64,000 nt of DNA from Rallus limicola. Lineage: Eukaryota; Chordata; Aves; Gruiformes; Rallidae. The position numbers and the translations under genes are program-made. Location: contig JAKCOZ010000058.1 in NCBI GenBank assembly GCA_022605955.1, positions 806,001 to 870,000 of the forward strand. The letters are read 5' to 3'. Below, piece by piece: positions 1 to 11,258 of this stretch (position 1 is its first letter; each line of letters begins with the position of its first letter). Below the pieces are notes generated by a model that worked only from the letters and a program-made list of their open reading frames with translations, made no database searches and had not been told where the DNA came from.

Positions 1-1339
1 TTTGCCTGGCAGAGCAGTGAATATATATATACTTATAGTACTTTAGGAGGAATTCTAAAAACACACTGTATCTAAATATTGACTCATTAGGACAGTTTCT
101 AGAAAGTCTTCTTTATAGTCCATCATCTAAGCAGGATACACAAGCACCCTTGCTTTTGGAAACAAACCACGTGACCTCAGCGATAACTGTTCTAATGATT
201 TTATTGTTCTGCACTATCTATGGGATGGTTCCCAATGTCACAGATCCTGAGTTTTCATTGAATTGCTTTAATCTGATCATCATTACACAACTTGTTTTTC
301 AACAAATCTCTAAACTTCTTAACAAAGGTGTATCCCAAGCATCTGACTACTGAAAAGAAATAATTCTGTCCCCTTGAGATCTACTGTCTATTAATTTCAA
401 TTCAATCACATGATTTCAGGAGCTGACAATTTTTTAACTGGTTGGAATCAACATTATGACAAATGCCATTTGTCTGCCTTTATAAGCTCTGACTGTTGTC
501 ATCCAGACAAGGCAAACTGAAGAATGTTCATATTCATATTGAGGCATCTCTTCTGAAATGAAGGAAAATTGGGCTCCAAGATGGAGGACTGAACGTCCAA
601 CAGAGCTCAACATGTGGATAGTGATTTCCTTTGGAAATATACCCATAATGAGACTTTCTGTGTGCCAAGGACTTTTACAATCCCCTCATGGATAAGGGGT
701 GTGGAGGAATTGCATTCCATACCCTTAATTCAATGAAGCATCTTTTCTCTGAGAAAGCTTTTTTCTTCTTTTTAAAAACAATCTGATCCTACATGGTTTT
801 GAGTAATTCTAGTACATGCCAAGATAGACTAAAGTACGGCCTATATTTTAGTATATAGGAGAAACTTGCTACTAATTTTAACATAGAAAGTATTATCTTA
901 CAGTAATTGTCTACAGGCTGAATTCCCCATTCCTCTTTATAACTTCCCAGGTAACATTTAAGAATTAGAAACCCTCCCTAAATTCCCAAGTGGGAATCAG
1001 CACACACTGAGGTGACAGAATGACCGGCACTGCCTCTCTCGTGCAAACTCTTGGCACAGGGCATGTTTTAGAAGAGAACAGGGCAAGTAGGGTAAAGACA
1101 AGAACAACCAAAGAAGTGTTTGGGCAGCCAGCGTGGAATCAGATGTCAGCAAACACAAGGCTCCTCAAGAAACCATCCGACACAATTTAGACCCTCTGTG
1201 AATTACTTTCAACTACTGAGCTAAGAACTGGAAAACCACAAGAGACCCCTTGCAGAAATCTGGCCCTGAATCTTTGTTTTAATAGGCTGCTGAGCACAGG
1301 CTTTTCTCTGACTGACCACCCAGAAGAGCTCATCAAATC
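1..1339. other. Unique non-coding DNA, no gene seen
   Basis: AT-rich sequence with stop codons in all frames and only two short open frames (67 and 70 codons) that resemble nothing I know. There is a short TA run near 23-34. I see no repeat family, RNA gene or splice-flanked exon here. Confidence 0.6.
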
Positions 1340-1560
1340 CCACTTTTAAAACATTTCTGTCAAAAGCATTTTAATCCGATCACTCTTGTGCGTTTTATGA
1401 TGCTCTAATTTATAGTTTTAATCTACCACAATTCTTTTATAATTGTTCGTGCAGTGCAGTGACGCCTGACAGAGAATGCTTTATAAATAAATTTAATTTA
1501 TGACTATTTATAACCTCACTCTCCTGAAATTTCTAAGCAAATAAATTGGTCCCACAGTTC
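1340..1560. promoter_or_regulatory. Candidate conserved element with inverted MEF2-like sites
   Basis: AT-rich, low-repeat stretch with retained CpGs (near 1378, 1391, 1449 and 1463). TTATAAATA (1481-1489) and TATTTATAA (1505-1513) are perfect inverted copies separated by 15 bp. With one extra base each, both fit the MEF2 consensus YTAWWWWTAR, on opposite strands. Several TTTAAT/ATTTAAT homeodomain-like cores lie around them. That this is an enhancer is inference; no conservation data are available here. Confidence 0.3.
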
Positions 1561-3394
1561 AGTGTTCGAGGGTTGGGGTATCTCTGTACACATTCATACA
1601 AATGCTCAATATACACATATGAATGAGAGAAAGAGAGAAAGAGAGAGATAGAGTGTGTACATGTGTGTGACCTTTTCTTTCCATGAGTAACTTAAGGGCA
1701 TATTTAACATTCTGTTCACACTGTTCATGGCAGACAGGAAAAACACAACTGAAGGGAATGAAAAACAAAAAGCCCTTGCCACTTCTCCATCTCAGCTTCT
1801 ATCTCTGCTTTTGTGGGGCAAACACTTTCAGTTTTTGTTTTATACCCCTGACTAGGTTTCTGTTCATTTGCTTGCTGCTTGAACAGACGGGGCACATGAA
1901 ATGAGGCAGCTATAAGGACCTTTGACAACCAGCACATAAAACTCATTTTATTTCCTTAATGGAAGTCTAATTGGTAATTAAAAACATGACTGTGACCTGT
2001 GCAGTACCTAGAGAATAGAAATGGGCTTCATTTTAAACAGATAAAGCTCACAAAGCTGCAGCTCTGTAGAGTAGCAAGACTTCTTCTAGGCCAGGAGAAG
2101 TGAAAGAAGCCCTTTAGTTTTTAGCAGATTTTGCTTATTCAGGTGAACCAAAAAGCTCCCGTCAACTGATATTCTTTACCCATTCTTCTGTTCCTTGGTT
2201 GAATCCCACCAGACACTCTGCCAACCCCCACTGTAGTGGCTGCTGATCTTGAAACAGACCCAAGGACAAGCAGCTGGAAAATGGAATTTAGATTCTTGTC
2301 CCTCCCCATCACCTCCAGACCCAGTTAAACTGGGGCATGTTATTTCTTGTGAGGCAAGTGTGCATTTAATCCTCATGTGTATGTACATTGCAGACATAAA
2401 GGGGTAAATGAACAATATTGCCAAAAACGCCACCACCTTTCATGCAGTCAGGCTTGGGCTGGGTGTCAAATTGGTGCAACCTCAGCCTCCAGGACACTAG
2501 ATCAACCTCTCAAAGCCCACAGCAGCACTGGGGTGGGTACAGAGTAATGCAAGGTCATGTCATAACAAAATATTTGGGTTTGCTTCCAGCAAGTAAAACA
2601 CGTGGAACTGGGAATGTTAAAACATTTATGTCCAATAAAAATGTTTAAACATAATCCTCTGTTATTTCTGCACTAAATCTCTCTGAGAATTTTCCTTTAG
2701 GGACAGGAGAGAGAGGGAACATCACGTCTAGAATACTTCAACCTTTGCATTGTTGTTTTCAGCAAAACCAAATTTTGAAACATTGGAATTTCCCAGACAG
2801 TGCCTAGATTTCCACCAGCCTGACCGGCAAACCAGCAGGAGGGAAACTGGAAAGAAGAAAAACAGTTCCAAAATGGGTTAACACATGCTAATGCAGTTAA
2901 TTCATTAAAAACAAGAAAGAAGGATCTCTAGTGAAGTTCAGGCATTAGTAAGGAATGAACACTGCACCTATGTCCCTTTTTGTAAGTAAAAAGTCTGTAA
3001 AGAACTGTAGTGAGCTGCTATGACAGAGGAGAGACGAGGCAGCCAAATGTTCTCTTACTATGACAAACCCTTAAAGCAATATTTAATCTCATGTAGATAA
3101 ACTTAAAATAAAAACTAAGAAAAATATTAGGTTCTGGACCGTGAAAGGTCAGGAATGTTATTAATATCCTATAATTTCCTTTAATTAAACTCAGCTTGAT
3201 TAGCTTCTGGCTAGTTGCAAAAAGGCATACTCCTCCTCCATTCCCTGGCACCAGGAGTGTCTTTATCTCCTGCAAGCATTGCAGGCTGCAGGATCTCGGT
3301 CTAAAGGGAAAATCAGGTTTCGGCTGACCTGCCTGAAAGAAGCCTAAATCCCACCCACAACCAGAATTCCCTTTCATCAGTTACAGTCAAACCC
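1561..3394. other. Unique non-coding DNA, no gene seen
   Basis: No supportable exon or transposon. Contains the GA-rich microsatellite at about 1625-1657. The open frames of up to 119 codons are isolated, lack family features and are best read as chance. Confidence 0.6.
1625..1657. repeat. GA-rich simple repeat
   Basis: Imperfect (GA)n/(GAAA)n purine tract that runs into a short GTGTGTAC/TGTGTG stretch. Low-complexity microsatellite; its length may vary between individuals. Confidence 0.75.
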
Positions 3395-3600
3395 TTATGA
3401 CGCCCATGGCTGGGGAAGTCACTCCCGGTGAAATGATCTCTAAGAACTCAGCCAGATTTCCTCTACGTCAGACAGACACCGCTCGGGGCTGGCAAGCGTT
3501 TTGCCAAATGGGCTTGGGTTTCAAAAGATTTTGTGTTCGCTTGATGAAAATAAGATGTTACGCGCTTTGTGTTTTCACTTACTCTGTTCCCAAGGCTCCC
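3395..3600. promoter_or_regulatory. CpG-retaining candidate regulatory patch
   Basis: Nine CpG dinucleotides fall between about 3400 and 3565, whereas the surrounding kilobases have very few. The patch includes TACGTCA, a CRE-like half-site, and an inverted TGGCAA-N5-TTGCCA. There is no convincing reading frame across it. Retained CpG in a CpG-depleted background suggests an unmethylated or constrained element, but this is inference. Confidence 0.25.
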
Positions 3601-6600
3601 TCCCTCTTCAATCACCCTCAGGCTCTAAGCAAACAGGATTCATATTGATCTGCCTAAAAATTATTTTTAATGTTATAGGCTGCTGTACTGGATGTCTTCC
3701 AAGTTTTTCATCCTGACTAGTTGTTCTGACTGATCTGTAACACACTAAACCCATCAGTTTTGCCTTGCTGCTGGCCAAGTCCCAGCTCACACCACAGAAA
3801 TAAGAGCTGATGCCTGTATTTGAACTTCAGTGGGGCATAAGTTTTCTCTTGTGCTCAGTACATACTCCTTGTGGACTCTGCACAGTGTTATCCCATGACA
3901 TCATCTAGCTTTTCACCCCTCCATTCCCCCACTCTGCCTTCTGTACATTTTAGGTCACGCATAGCAAAGTGCAAAAGTGGCAGGAGCTGGATGAACTATG
4001 TGGCGTTTTAAGACAATTATTCTCCTGTCATATTGCTATCTCTAAGTCAAACATGCAACAATTACTTCATTTAACTGAAGACTACCACATTAAAGTCAGA
4101 AACGTTAAATCAAACTACATATTTAATACTGCAAAAAGTAATACCTTAAGCGAATGGCATAGTATTGCAGGTAAAGCTTTTAAGATACATTTTTATAATA
4201 AGCTTAGCCTCACTTTAAAAGATAACAAAAAAAGTGTGTAGAAATATAGAAGTTGCAAACACTTTAAAAATCTCTCATGGAACAGCTTTTACGTGAAGTC
4301 CATATTTGGACATAATTTCCACCAACTTCTAGAAGGTCTGCATGAGTAAAAACTGAGTAAGTACAGTAAGCTTTGCCCCAGTAATACCAGAAATATTCTC
4401 CTGGAGTAACATTAAAACAAGTTTCACAGACTTGGGGGATTTTAGTACTTTCTTTTAATTGTCTACAAACTGTGCTGAGGCAGTGTTGTGTTAATGTTTG
4501 AGAACTCAACGGTGGAACTGATTAAAAGCTATAATTAAACGGAATAAACCGCTACTATTTACGGAACAACGAAAAGGGTGTAAAAAGGAACAAACAGAAA
4601 TGGTTGAAAATAATTCAGATATTACTCTTTTGTTCTGTTTTTACTATCTTTGGTACTGTTAGTAACACACAGATGGAAAAAGAACAAGTTTCACAGGTAA
4701 AAAGCATTGCTCAGTCCACAGTTTCTTCTGATCCCTTGAAAGACTGCAAGAAGAAACGCAGCAACATTTTTTTTTTTTGTATAATATTTTATGGACAGAA
4801 AATGGCTTTGTGGTTACATTTTTGAAAATTCTTTTATGTTTTGCTGAAATTGTCCCATTTTAGTTAATAAGTCTAAACTGAAAATTTCCAACTTTTTTTC
4901 TCTCATAACTGTTCCCTCCTTATAGGATCCATCAGGATTCCCAAAGATGCTGGAAAAAACCTAAGTAAGGTAGGATGTCACAAGAACTTGTCTCAAGATC
5001 CTGAGCAAGACTCCACAAGCTACTTTCCAGACCTTATCTATCAGCTGTATCTGTCACTTGCATGTCCTCTTTTTCATCCTCCTATGCTCTCTCACTCTGC
5101 TTTATTTCAAACTCAATTTGTTTTCGCAAGGAGATGGAATAAATAAGCAAGGAGGACTATGGAGCCACTGGCCTATGGTACAGGCCATAAAGTAAAATAA
5201 TTAAGAGAATTTAAAAAAATTTTAATTAGCTTCCTTTCTGCAGTCATTCCCTTCATGAAAAGTTCAATCACCAAGAACTGATGCCATTAGATTCGCTATA
5301 CTATATTATGCTTAGTTGGGCTGTTGCACAGAAAAAGGAAATGTCAGTGAAGTCTCTTGGATAACTGGCCAGATGTGAAACTAGTGGGGCTAAATTATCC
5401 TGCAAGTCCTCTAGGACTGACTGAAAGGATGGGAGTGCTAGGGATGAGTTTGTCTCATCACCTTAGTGCTTTAGATCATCAGAAAAGCCTGCAGGGGTTA
5501 CAGTCAATCACAGACTGAATATGACTCAATATCATGCTATTGCAAAACAAAACAAAACCAAACAAAGCAAACACCATGCTGGGATATGTAAACAAACGTA
5601 CAAACCACAAGGCACAAGAGATAAAAAAAACCTTCTGTGATCCACAGTAGGGGTGAAAGTTCTGCTGAAATTCAGTGAATGAAGGATATGTGGAGGAACC
5701 AGCGAGGGATTAGGGGAGAGCAAGGAGGATCTTCTGAAGCCTAGAAAAAACGATCTCAGAGGAAAGGCTGTAGTGAGGCTGTTTGGCACAGAGAAGGCAA
5801 GGTGAGACAAGGCTACAGACCTCTGCAGACATGGTAACTTATTTGCCTGCATCCACTTCAGATGTGGCAGGAAGCATTGATTTTACACTGGCACAAGGAA
5901 TGTATAGGGCAGAAAACTAGGAAAGCTTTCCTTAGGATGCTGGTATTGGTTATAGGACTGTGACAGAGTATGCTACCTGGGAAGTTTCAGACTTCAATCA
6001 CTAGAGCTCAAACCCTCCCGTGAGGCAGAATGAGTAAATGGTCTCCCAGTGTACCTTCTAGCCCTAGCTTTTGTATTTCTGAGGCTCTAATAGATACCCA
6101 TGGCCACAAGATCCAGCCAGATTTGTCTCATCAGGGAGGCAGCTGCCTATTGGTTTTGAACAGAAAGACACCAGGGGAAGTCCTTCTGTATTAGAGTGAA
6201 TAGCCTTTCAAAATGTCTCTGACACCCATGCAGCTAAGGCAGATCTGTGCAAGAAACCTGTTAGTCATTTGCGATTTCAAGGAATGCCTCCGCACGTCAT
6301 CATTTGGAAAAAGGAGCTCAGTAGCTCTCTTGGGGGAACAGAATTCAGGCATCTCCCCAGGGCTGATCAGTTTAGAAATGTCACTGCAATCCCACTAGAA
6401 TGGAGTATGTTTTTCTGTCCTTATGGCGTCATTTCAGGGTTTTCTAAGATTATACAGTGGAGGTCAGGTTAAGTGGAGGGAATTCCCCTCTCTGAGAAGA
6501 CCAAAGCATTATCCTTTTGGCCAATTCTCATCTGGGCTGGTGATATTTATGGTGGAAGTTTCTCTTCCTTAGTGGATCTGACTCTGAAAGGCATTTGGGA

Positions 6601-7455
6601 ACACGACCTTGTGAATGTTTAGTCTTCTTTTGATCTCTTTTGCTTTAGGTCCACAGAGAGCCCCTGTAGCAGAAATCTATGAGCTTTGCTGAGCATATAT
6701 TTAATTAATCCTGGACTTAAAGAAATTTGGGGATTAGTGGATTGATGAACTCCTTATGTCTCTGGAGCAATGCTGGAGTTTTCTTTGTTACAGGGAGCAG
6801 AGAAAGAGTTGGCATTTGTTGAGAATTTGGCTTAGGCCATTGAATCTACTGATTTCCATAGATCGGAGAAGCCTTCAAAGCAGCAATATTACTAGCTTGA
6901 ATAAATAGTGTCTCCTTCATCCAAGGGTTGCAAGAGACTTCACAGACAGTAATGAATGAATTAAAATATAAATCATACCACACGAGCAAAAAAGAAACTG
7001 CCTCCTTTTAACAAGTGGGGAAAAATGAGAAATACATAGGATAAAGGCATTTGAAGATCTGAGTTTCTAAGTACCCATTTTAGGGCAATGACAGCCTGAC
7101 TATTTTTTTTTTTTCAGAGACACCAAGTGGTTTGTTGACTAATTGGAGTGATAATGCCTCTAGGGATAGGAGCTTGGCACACTGACTTGGCTGACTTAAC
7201 CAGCTAACGAGATCATAGCAATTTAGAGAAGACAAACTTCTGACAAGCAAGAAAAGACCTTGTCTAAACGTTTAGAAATCTTTGATGAATTCCTAGTGGA
7301 GGACAGCTGTCTCTACCTCTCTTTGTCCCACTTGGTTTTTTTCCACTCCACCTCCTGCCTCCTGTTCCTGACATCTTTTTATCATTTTGTCCCTTTTTCT
7401 GCTGCTTTTTGCTTTGTTTTGTGCTCCATCTTTCATCTCTTTGCATAAAGAATTG
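3601..7455. other. Unique non-coding DNA, no gene seen
   Basis: No recognisable gene. Poly-T runs lie near 4769-4780 and 7103-7114. A perfect CArG-type sequence CCATATTTGG is at 4300-4309, though several such matches are expected by chance in a window this size. The minus-strand open frame at 5532-5852 (106 codons) has no family signature. Confidence 0.6.
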
Positions 7456-7748
7456 CATAGAATCATAGAATGGTTTGGGTTGGAAGTGACCCCAAGAACC
7501 CCATATAGTTCCAACCCCCCTGCCACAGGCAGGGCCCCCAACCTCCAGGTATGATCTAGACAAGGTTGTCCAGGGCCCCATCCAACCTGGCCTTGAACAT
7601 CTCCAGGGATGGGGCATCCACCACCTCTCTGGGCAGCCCATTCCAGCACCTTACCAATCTCTCTGTAAAGAGCTTCCCCCTAATATCTAATCTAAACCTT
7701 CTCTCCTTTAGCTCCAATCCATTCCCCCTTGTCCTGCCATTGTCTACC
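7456..7748 (-). mobile_element. CR1 LINE fragment, 3' part (interrupted)
   Basis: 3' end of a chicken-repeat-1 (CR1) non-LTR retrotransposon in minus orientation. Two ATTCTATG octamers, read on the minus strand, mark the 3' terminus at 7456-7471. Upstream of them the minus strand encodes a decayed ORF2 C-terminus with the family's typical motifs RFRLDIR, NGLPREVVDAPSLE and FKARLDGAL. The copy is strongly 5'-truncated, as is usual for CR1, and cannot mobilise itself. At 7748 it is broken by an LTR insertion and resumes at about 8342. Identity as CR1 is secure; the subfamily was not determined. Confidence 0.93.
7744..7748. repeat. Target-site duplication of the LTR, left copy
   Basis: CTACC immediately before the LTR's terminal TG. 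The same five bases follow its terminal CA at 8337-8341, as expected of an integrase-generated duplication. Confidence 0.85.
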
Positions 7749-8336
7749 TGTCGTGGTTTCACCCCGGCTTGGGCCGAGATCCACGCAGCTGCCTGCTCCT
7801 TAAAGTAAAAGAGCAGGAGAAAAGGGAAAAAGGGGAGGGGGGAAACAAGGGAAGGGAAAAGGAAGGGGCAAATAACTCCAAAACCAAGAAACTAAGAGGC
7901 CCGTGGGTTGGGATAAGGATAGTTTACTAAGATAACAGAAAAATAAAATATATACAATGCTAACAGAACTATAGAGCAAAAGAATATGAAAATATTGATA
8001 CACAATGCAGTTTCTCACCGAACCACACAACTCAGGCCGTACCACCCAGAGCCGTCCCGGAACCCGACCGTCCCCCAAGACCCTCGCGTCCCGGCCGCTC
8101 GCGTCCCGGAACCGCCCCTTCTTCCTCCCATCAGCCCCCCTTTTTCCTGGGCAGGACGTAATTGGCATGGAATACTCTCTTTGGCCCATCTGGGTCACCT
8201 ATCCTGGCATTGACTGTCTGACTGCAACTAAAAACATCAGGGTGTTATCAGCACTGTTTTCATTTTAACTCCCAAACACAGCATTCCATCCGCTGCTACA
8301 AATGAAATTAACTCTATCCTGACTGAAACCAGGACA
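7749..8336 (-). mobile_element. Solo LTR of an avian endogenous retrovirus (ERVL-like)
   Basis: A 588-bp LTR. The ends are TGTCGTGGTTTCA and TGAAACCAGGACA, an inverted terminal pair with one mismatch and canonical TG...CA termini. It is flanked by 5-bp duplications (CTACC). No gag, pol or env sequence is present, so it is a solo LTR, presumably left by recombination between the two LTRs of a provirus. Orientation is judged minus, by resemblance to avian LTRs I remember and from an AGTAAA-type polyadenylation signal on the minus strand (plus-strand 7923-7928). It contains a purine-rich tract (7801-7871, plus strand) and a CpG-rich part at about 8037-8150. The 5-bp duplication favours ERVL (class III). 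The exact family needs a repeat-library search. Open frames across it are non-functional shadows. Confidence 0.88.
8083..8112. repeat. 15-bp tandem duplication inside the LTR
   Basis: The unit CTCGCGTCCCGGCCG at 8083-8097 is followed directly by a near-copy at 8098-8112, with the first 12 bases identical. A related GTCCCGGAACC occurs slightly upstream. This is a GC/CpG-rich internal repeat of the LTR. Confidence 0.8.
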
Positions 8337-8341
8337 CTACC
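8337..8341. repeat. Target-site duplication of the LTR, right copy
   Basis: CTACC directly after the LTR terminal CA, matching 7744-7748 exactly. Confidence 0.85.
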
Positions 8342-8364
8342 CTTATAAAAAGTCGATTCCCCTC
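8342..8364 (-). mobile_element. CR1 LINE fragment, remainder beyond the LTR
   Basis: The short stretch CTTATAAAAAGTCG followed by a C/T run matches the CR1 segment expected after the point where the LTR split the element. Similarity then stops at about 8364, which I take as the 5' truncation point of this copy. With 7456-7748 it makes one CR1 of roughly 310 bp. Confidence 0.65.
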
Positions 8365-9228
8365 TAAAAGTTCAGCTGAAACTGCAAGTATCCGAAGCCT
8401 CAAAACACAAGATGCTCAAGACTCAGGGACAAGTTTTGAAAATAGGGCTATCTCATTATCACCTTATGCCAAAATCAGTAGCGGGCTGGTGGAATCCTGA
8501 GGGGATAGATACTTGGATGTTCCATACCATAGATAAGGTGCACATACCTGGCAACCATCATGAGGTGCTAAAGAAACTTCTTTATCTAAGAAGGTAATTT
8601 TGGGGTCACTTCTGTAAACTGTTCTGATACATATGCATATTGCTATAGGACGATAATTTGGTCATCCTTGCATTTCAACACCAAGATATTAAAAAGACAA
8701 CTGCAGCGCCAATGGGGACCAGAAGCACTAAAATTCTCTTTCAACCAGCAAATTATTTTTGAACAGAAACCTGCCTAAGACAATCTAGCAGCCTTCTCTT
8801 GCCACACTGGTTAAAAGCAGAGAGGATGTGACAGAATATATATCATAGTGTAATGAATTTATTGCACTGTAGCTGGCACATAGTTTTGTTTGCTAAAACC
8901 TTGCTGCATTTTAACCCAGAATCAGCTGCGGGCTGAGGCACTGCAGGCTGCACATGCCTCACACAGTAGAGAGAGGGTGCATTTACACTCCCCTAAGAGG
9001 GTGCACAACAGACTTCTGTGACTGCTGTTTATAAACACTGAGTTGGACCAGTTCCTTCTGTCCTAACAAAGCTGAGTTAGAACCTGTCCATCAACCTGCT
9101 GCCCTTCCCACCTGTTGCTACAGGTTTTTTTTCTTTGGAAAACCAGAAAATCTGTCACAAAGTTGTGATTCACTTGGACTTAGCCAGTATCTGACAGGAT
9201 GTGCTCTCCAGAGCTGCAACAAAGTAGT
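8365..9228. other. Unique non-coding DNA between two CR1 copies
   Basis: No gene or further repeat recognised. The 61-codon plus-strand frame at 8412-8597 has no recognisable feature. Confidence 0.6.
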
Positions 9229-9264
9229 ATAGAATCACAGAAGGTGTAAGGTTGAAAGGGACCT

Positions 9265-9597
9265 TTAAAGGTCATCTAGTCCAGCCCCCTGCAGTGAGCA
9301 GGGACACCTTTCCAGGGACCTTAACCAGATCAGGTTGATCAGAGCCCCATCAAGCCTGACCTTGAATGTCTCCAGGGATGGGGCCTCCACTACACCTCTG
9401 GGCAGTCTGTGCCAGTGATCCGCCACCCTCCTATTGAAGAGATTTTTCCTAATATCCAACCTTAATCTACCCTTTTCTAGTTTAAAACCATTACCCCTCA
9501 CCCTATTGCTACAGGTCCTCATAAGCGGCTCTTCCCCAGCTTTCCTATAGGCACCTTTCAGGTACCGGAAGGCTGCTAGAGGGTCCCCCCCCCCCAA
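9265..9597 (-). pseudogene. CR1 ORF2 C-terminal remnant
   Basis: C-terminal part of the CR1 ORF2 polyprotein (endonuclease/reverse transcriptase); only the region after the RT catalytic core is left. Recognisable motifs are AAFRYLKGAYRKAGE, RLRLDIRKNLF and LPRGVVEAPSLETFKVRLDG, followed by a natural-looking stop and a very short 3' UTR. The catalytic YADD-type region and the endonuclease are missing, so it is inactive. The apparent start codon is chance, beside the C-run. Confidence 0.85.
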
Positions 9598-9689
9598 ACC
9601 TTCCCTTCTCCAAGCTGAACAAGCCCAACTCTCTCAACCTATCTTCATAGGAGAGGTGTCCAGCAGATTTTTGTGTCCCTCCTCTGGAC

Positions 9690-9932
9690 TCACTTCAACA
9701 GGTCCCTGTCCTTGTGTGAAGGACTCCAAAGCTGGACACAGTATTCCAGGTGAGGTCTCACCAGAGCAAAGTAGAGGGGCAGAATCACCTCTTTTGACCT
9801 TGTGGCCACAGTCTTGATACAGCCCAGGATGCAGTTGGCCTTCTGGGCTGCAGGTGCACATTGGTAGCTCATGGCCAGCTTCTCACCCATGAGTACTTCC
9901 AAGTCCTTTTCTTCAGGGCTGCTTTCAAGCAC
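9690..9932 (-). pseudogene. CR1 ORF2 reverse-transcriptase remnant
   Basis: Upstream part of the same ORF2, in a different frame from 9265-9597. It shows family-typical [26 protein letters not shown] and [18 protein letters not shown] segments. It ends at the element's 5' truncation. Inactive fragment. Confidence 0.85.
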
Positions 9933-10681
9933 ATGGTAGGCCTCTGCTCTTTAAAACACAAGGACAAAAACCAACTATATAAAAAGACAGGGGACCTACT
10001 GGACTGCACAACACAGTGTAGATCTCTAGGGCTGTCTTGTAAAATAGCCACAGTATAATGCACTTCTAAAGCCACAGCGGTCCTTAAAAGTAATCAGAAG
10101 AATTCATGCTGTGGGTAGATTGAGGAGAATGGAGACCAGAGATCAAATTCTGAGCAGGTTATAAACAAAAGGAGATAATATTGGCTTTCTGCAGACAGTA
10201 AGTGTTCATCTCTAACACAAGCTCACTGGTATAGATTTGTAAGGAGTGCAGTAAGCTTTTGGTAAGGCTGGTGCTTTGGGGCACTGTTTCTTGAATGGGG
10301 AAGACCTTTGGGAGGAGTAAATTCACGGTCTCTAATAATCAGTGGTAGGTGCACCAGAAAGACCAGTGGGTCCCCAGAAAGAGGGAGGTAGTGTTGCAGC
10401 CTCCGCTGTGTCCACAATGCCCTTCCCCTCCCCCCAGGGCTCCTACTTTTTTTCCTAAAGCTCCTCCAAGGGGAGCTTTACAGCCCTCTAAAATGATCTT
10501 TATGGGGCTGTGTTTTACCAGGCAGTAATTACTAAGAGAGGCACTGCAGTTCTCATGGTTATTCTGTACCGTTTAAGAATATGCTGTGTTTAAGAAAAAA
10601 GAACACAAGAGTAACAGGTACTATCAATTTCTGATTTTGATTAGCTTTGAAATTCAGCCCAGTCAGGAAGGGGAGGGGAAG

Positions 10682-10696
10682 AAAAAAAAAAAAAAA
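10682..10696. repeat. Poly-A run (A15)
   Basis: Homopolymer of 15 A. There is no retroposed body or target-site duplication beside it, so I do not call it a retrogene tail. Confidence 0.85.
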
Positions 10697-11233
10697 GTGC
10701 TGTCACACATACAAGCCTAGGAACATCAACATATTTTAATGGATACATTTTTCTCTTATATCTAGCCTCTGAGTTTTTCTACGTCCAAGCAAGACCTAAA
10801 AATCTACCGCACTATCTGTACTGATCCATAACCTAGAACCTCAAATCTCCTTAGGAAACTTTCCTTTCAGAACAATTTAATAAGATACAATATTAACATC
10901 CCAATGGCATTTCCCTCGTGAATTAGAAGCGTCTCTCTGTTTTGACTAATTTCTGCTAGATAAATACAGCCTACCTCGATCAGAGAAATTCCCATGTTCT
11001 GCAATTTTTGACTGGTGAGGCTTTCTTTACTTCATACCCTGAGCTCTTTGGTGGCTTTGCCTCATTTACAAACTGTAACTCTGCCCAGCATGCCTGCATT
11101 CTTGTGGAGAGTTGCTTAATCCCTCTGTATACTCCCAATCTGCCTCCAAGGAACACAGAGCATTCCCAGATCTTTAAATGGTGACACAAAAATCTATTTT
11201 CTCTTACTAATGAATAAGAATTCATGCACTATT

Positions 11234-11258
11234 AAAAAAAAAAGGCAAAAAAAAAAAA
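11234..11258. repeat. Interrupted poly-A run
   Basis: A10, then GGC, then A12. Simple sequence without an associated element. Confidence 0.85.

Larger units (their letters stand above)
9229..9935 (-). mobile_element. CR1 LINE fragment with ORF2 reverse-transcriptase remnants
   Basis: About 700 bp of CR1 in minus orientation. The 3' end is marked by GATTCTAT-type sequence at about 9229-9238. The minus strand carries recognisable ORF2 pieces: an RT/thumb-region stretch with [10 protein letters not shown] and [13 protein letters not shown] (frame at 9690-9932), then the C-terminus with AAFRYLKGAYRKAGE and RLRLDIRKNLF, running to a stop at 9265. The pieces lie in different frames, so at least one frameshift disables the ORF. 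An 11-C run (9585-9595) marks one disruption. The copy is 5'-truncated within ORF2. Its 3' region differs from the copy at 7456, so it probably belongs to another CR1 subfamily. Confidence 0.95.

Noticed and set aside
4300..4309. CArG box CCATATTTGG as a serum response element
   Set aside because: Perfect match, but several are expected by chance in a 64-kb AT-rich window and nothing else supports it.
7264..7649. Overlapping minus-strand open frames of 118-125 codons as genes
   Set aside because: They are out-of-frame readings of the CR1 fragment and its flank.
7800..8198. 132-codon minus-strand open frame as a viral gene
   Set aside because: It lies wholly inside the solo LTR, which is regulatory sequence; no gag, pol or env similarity.
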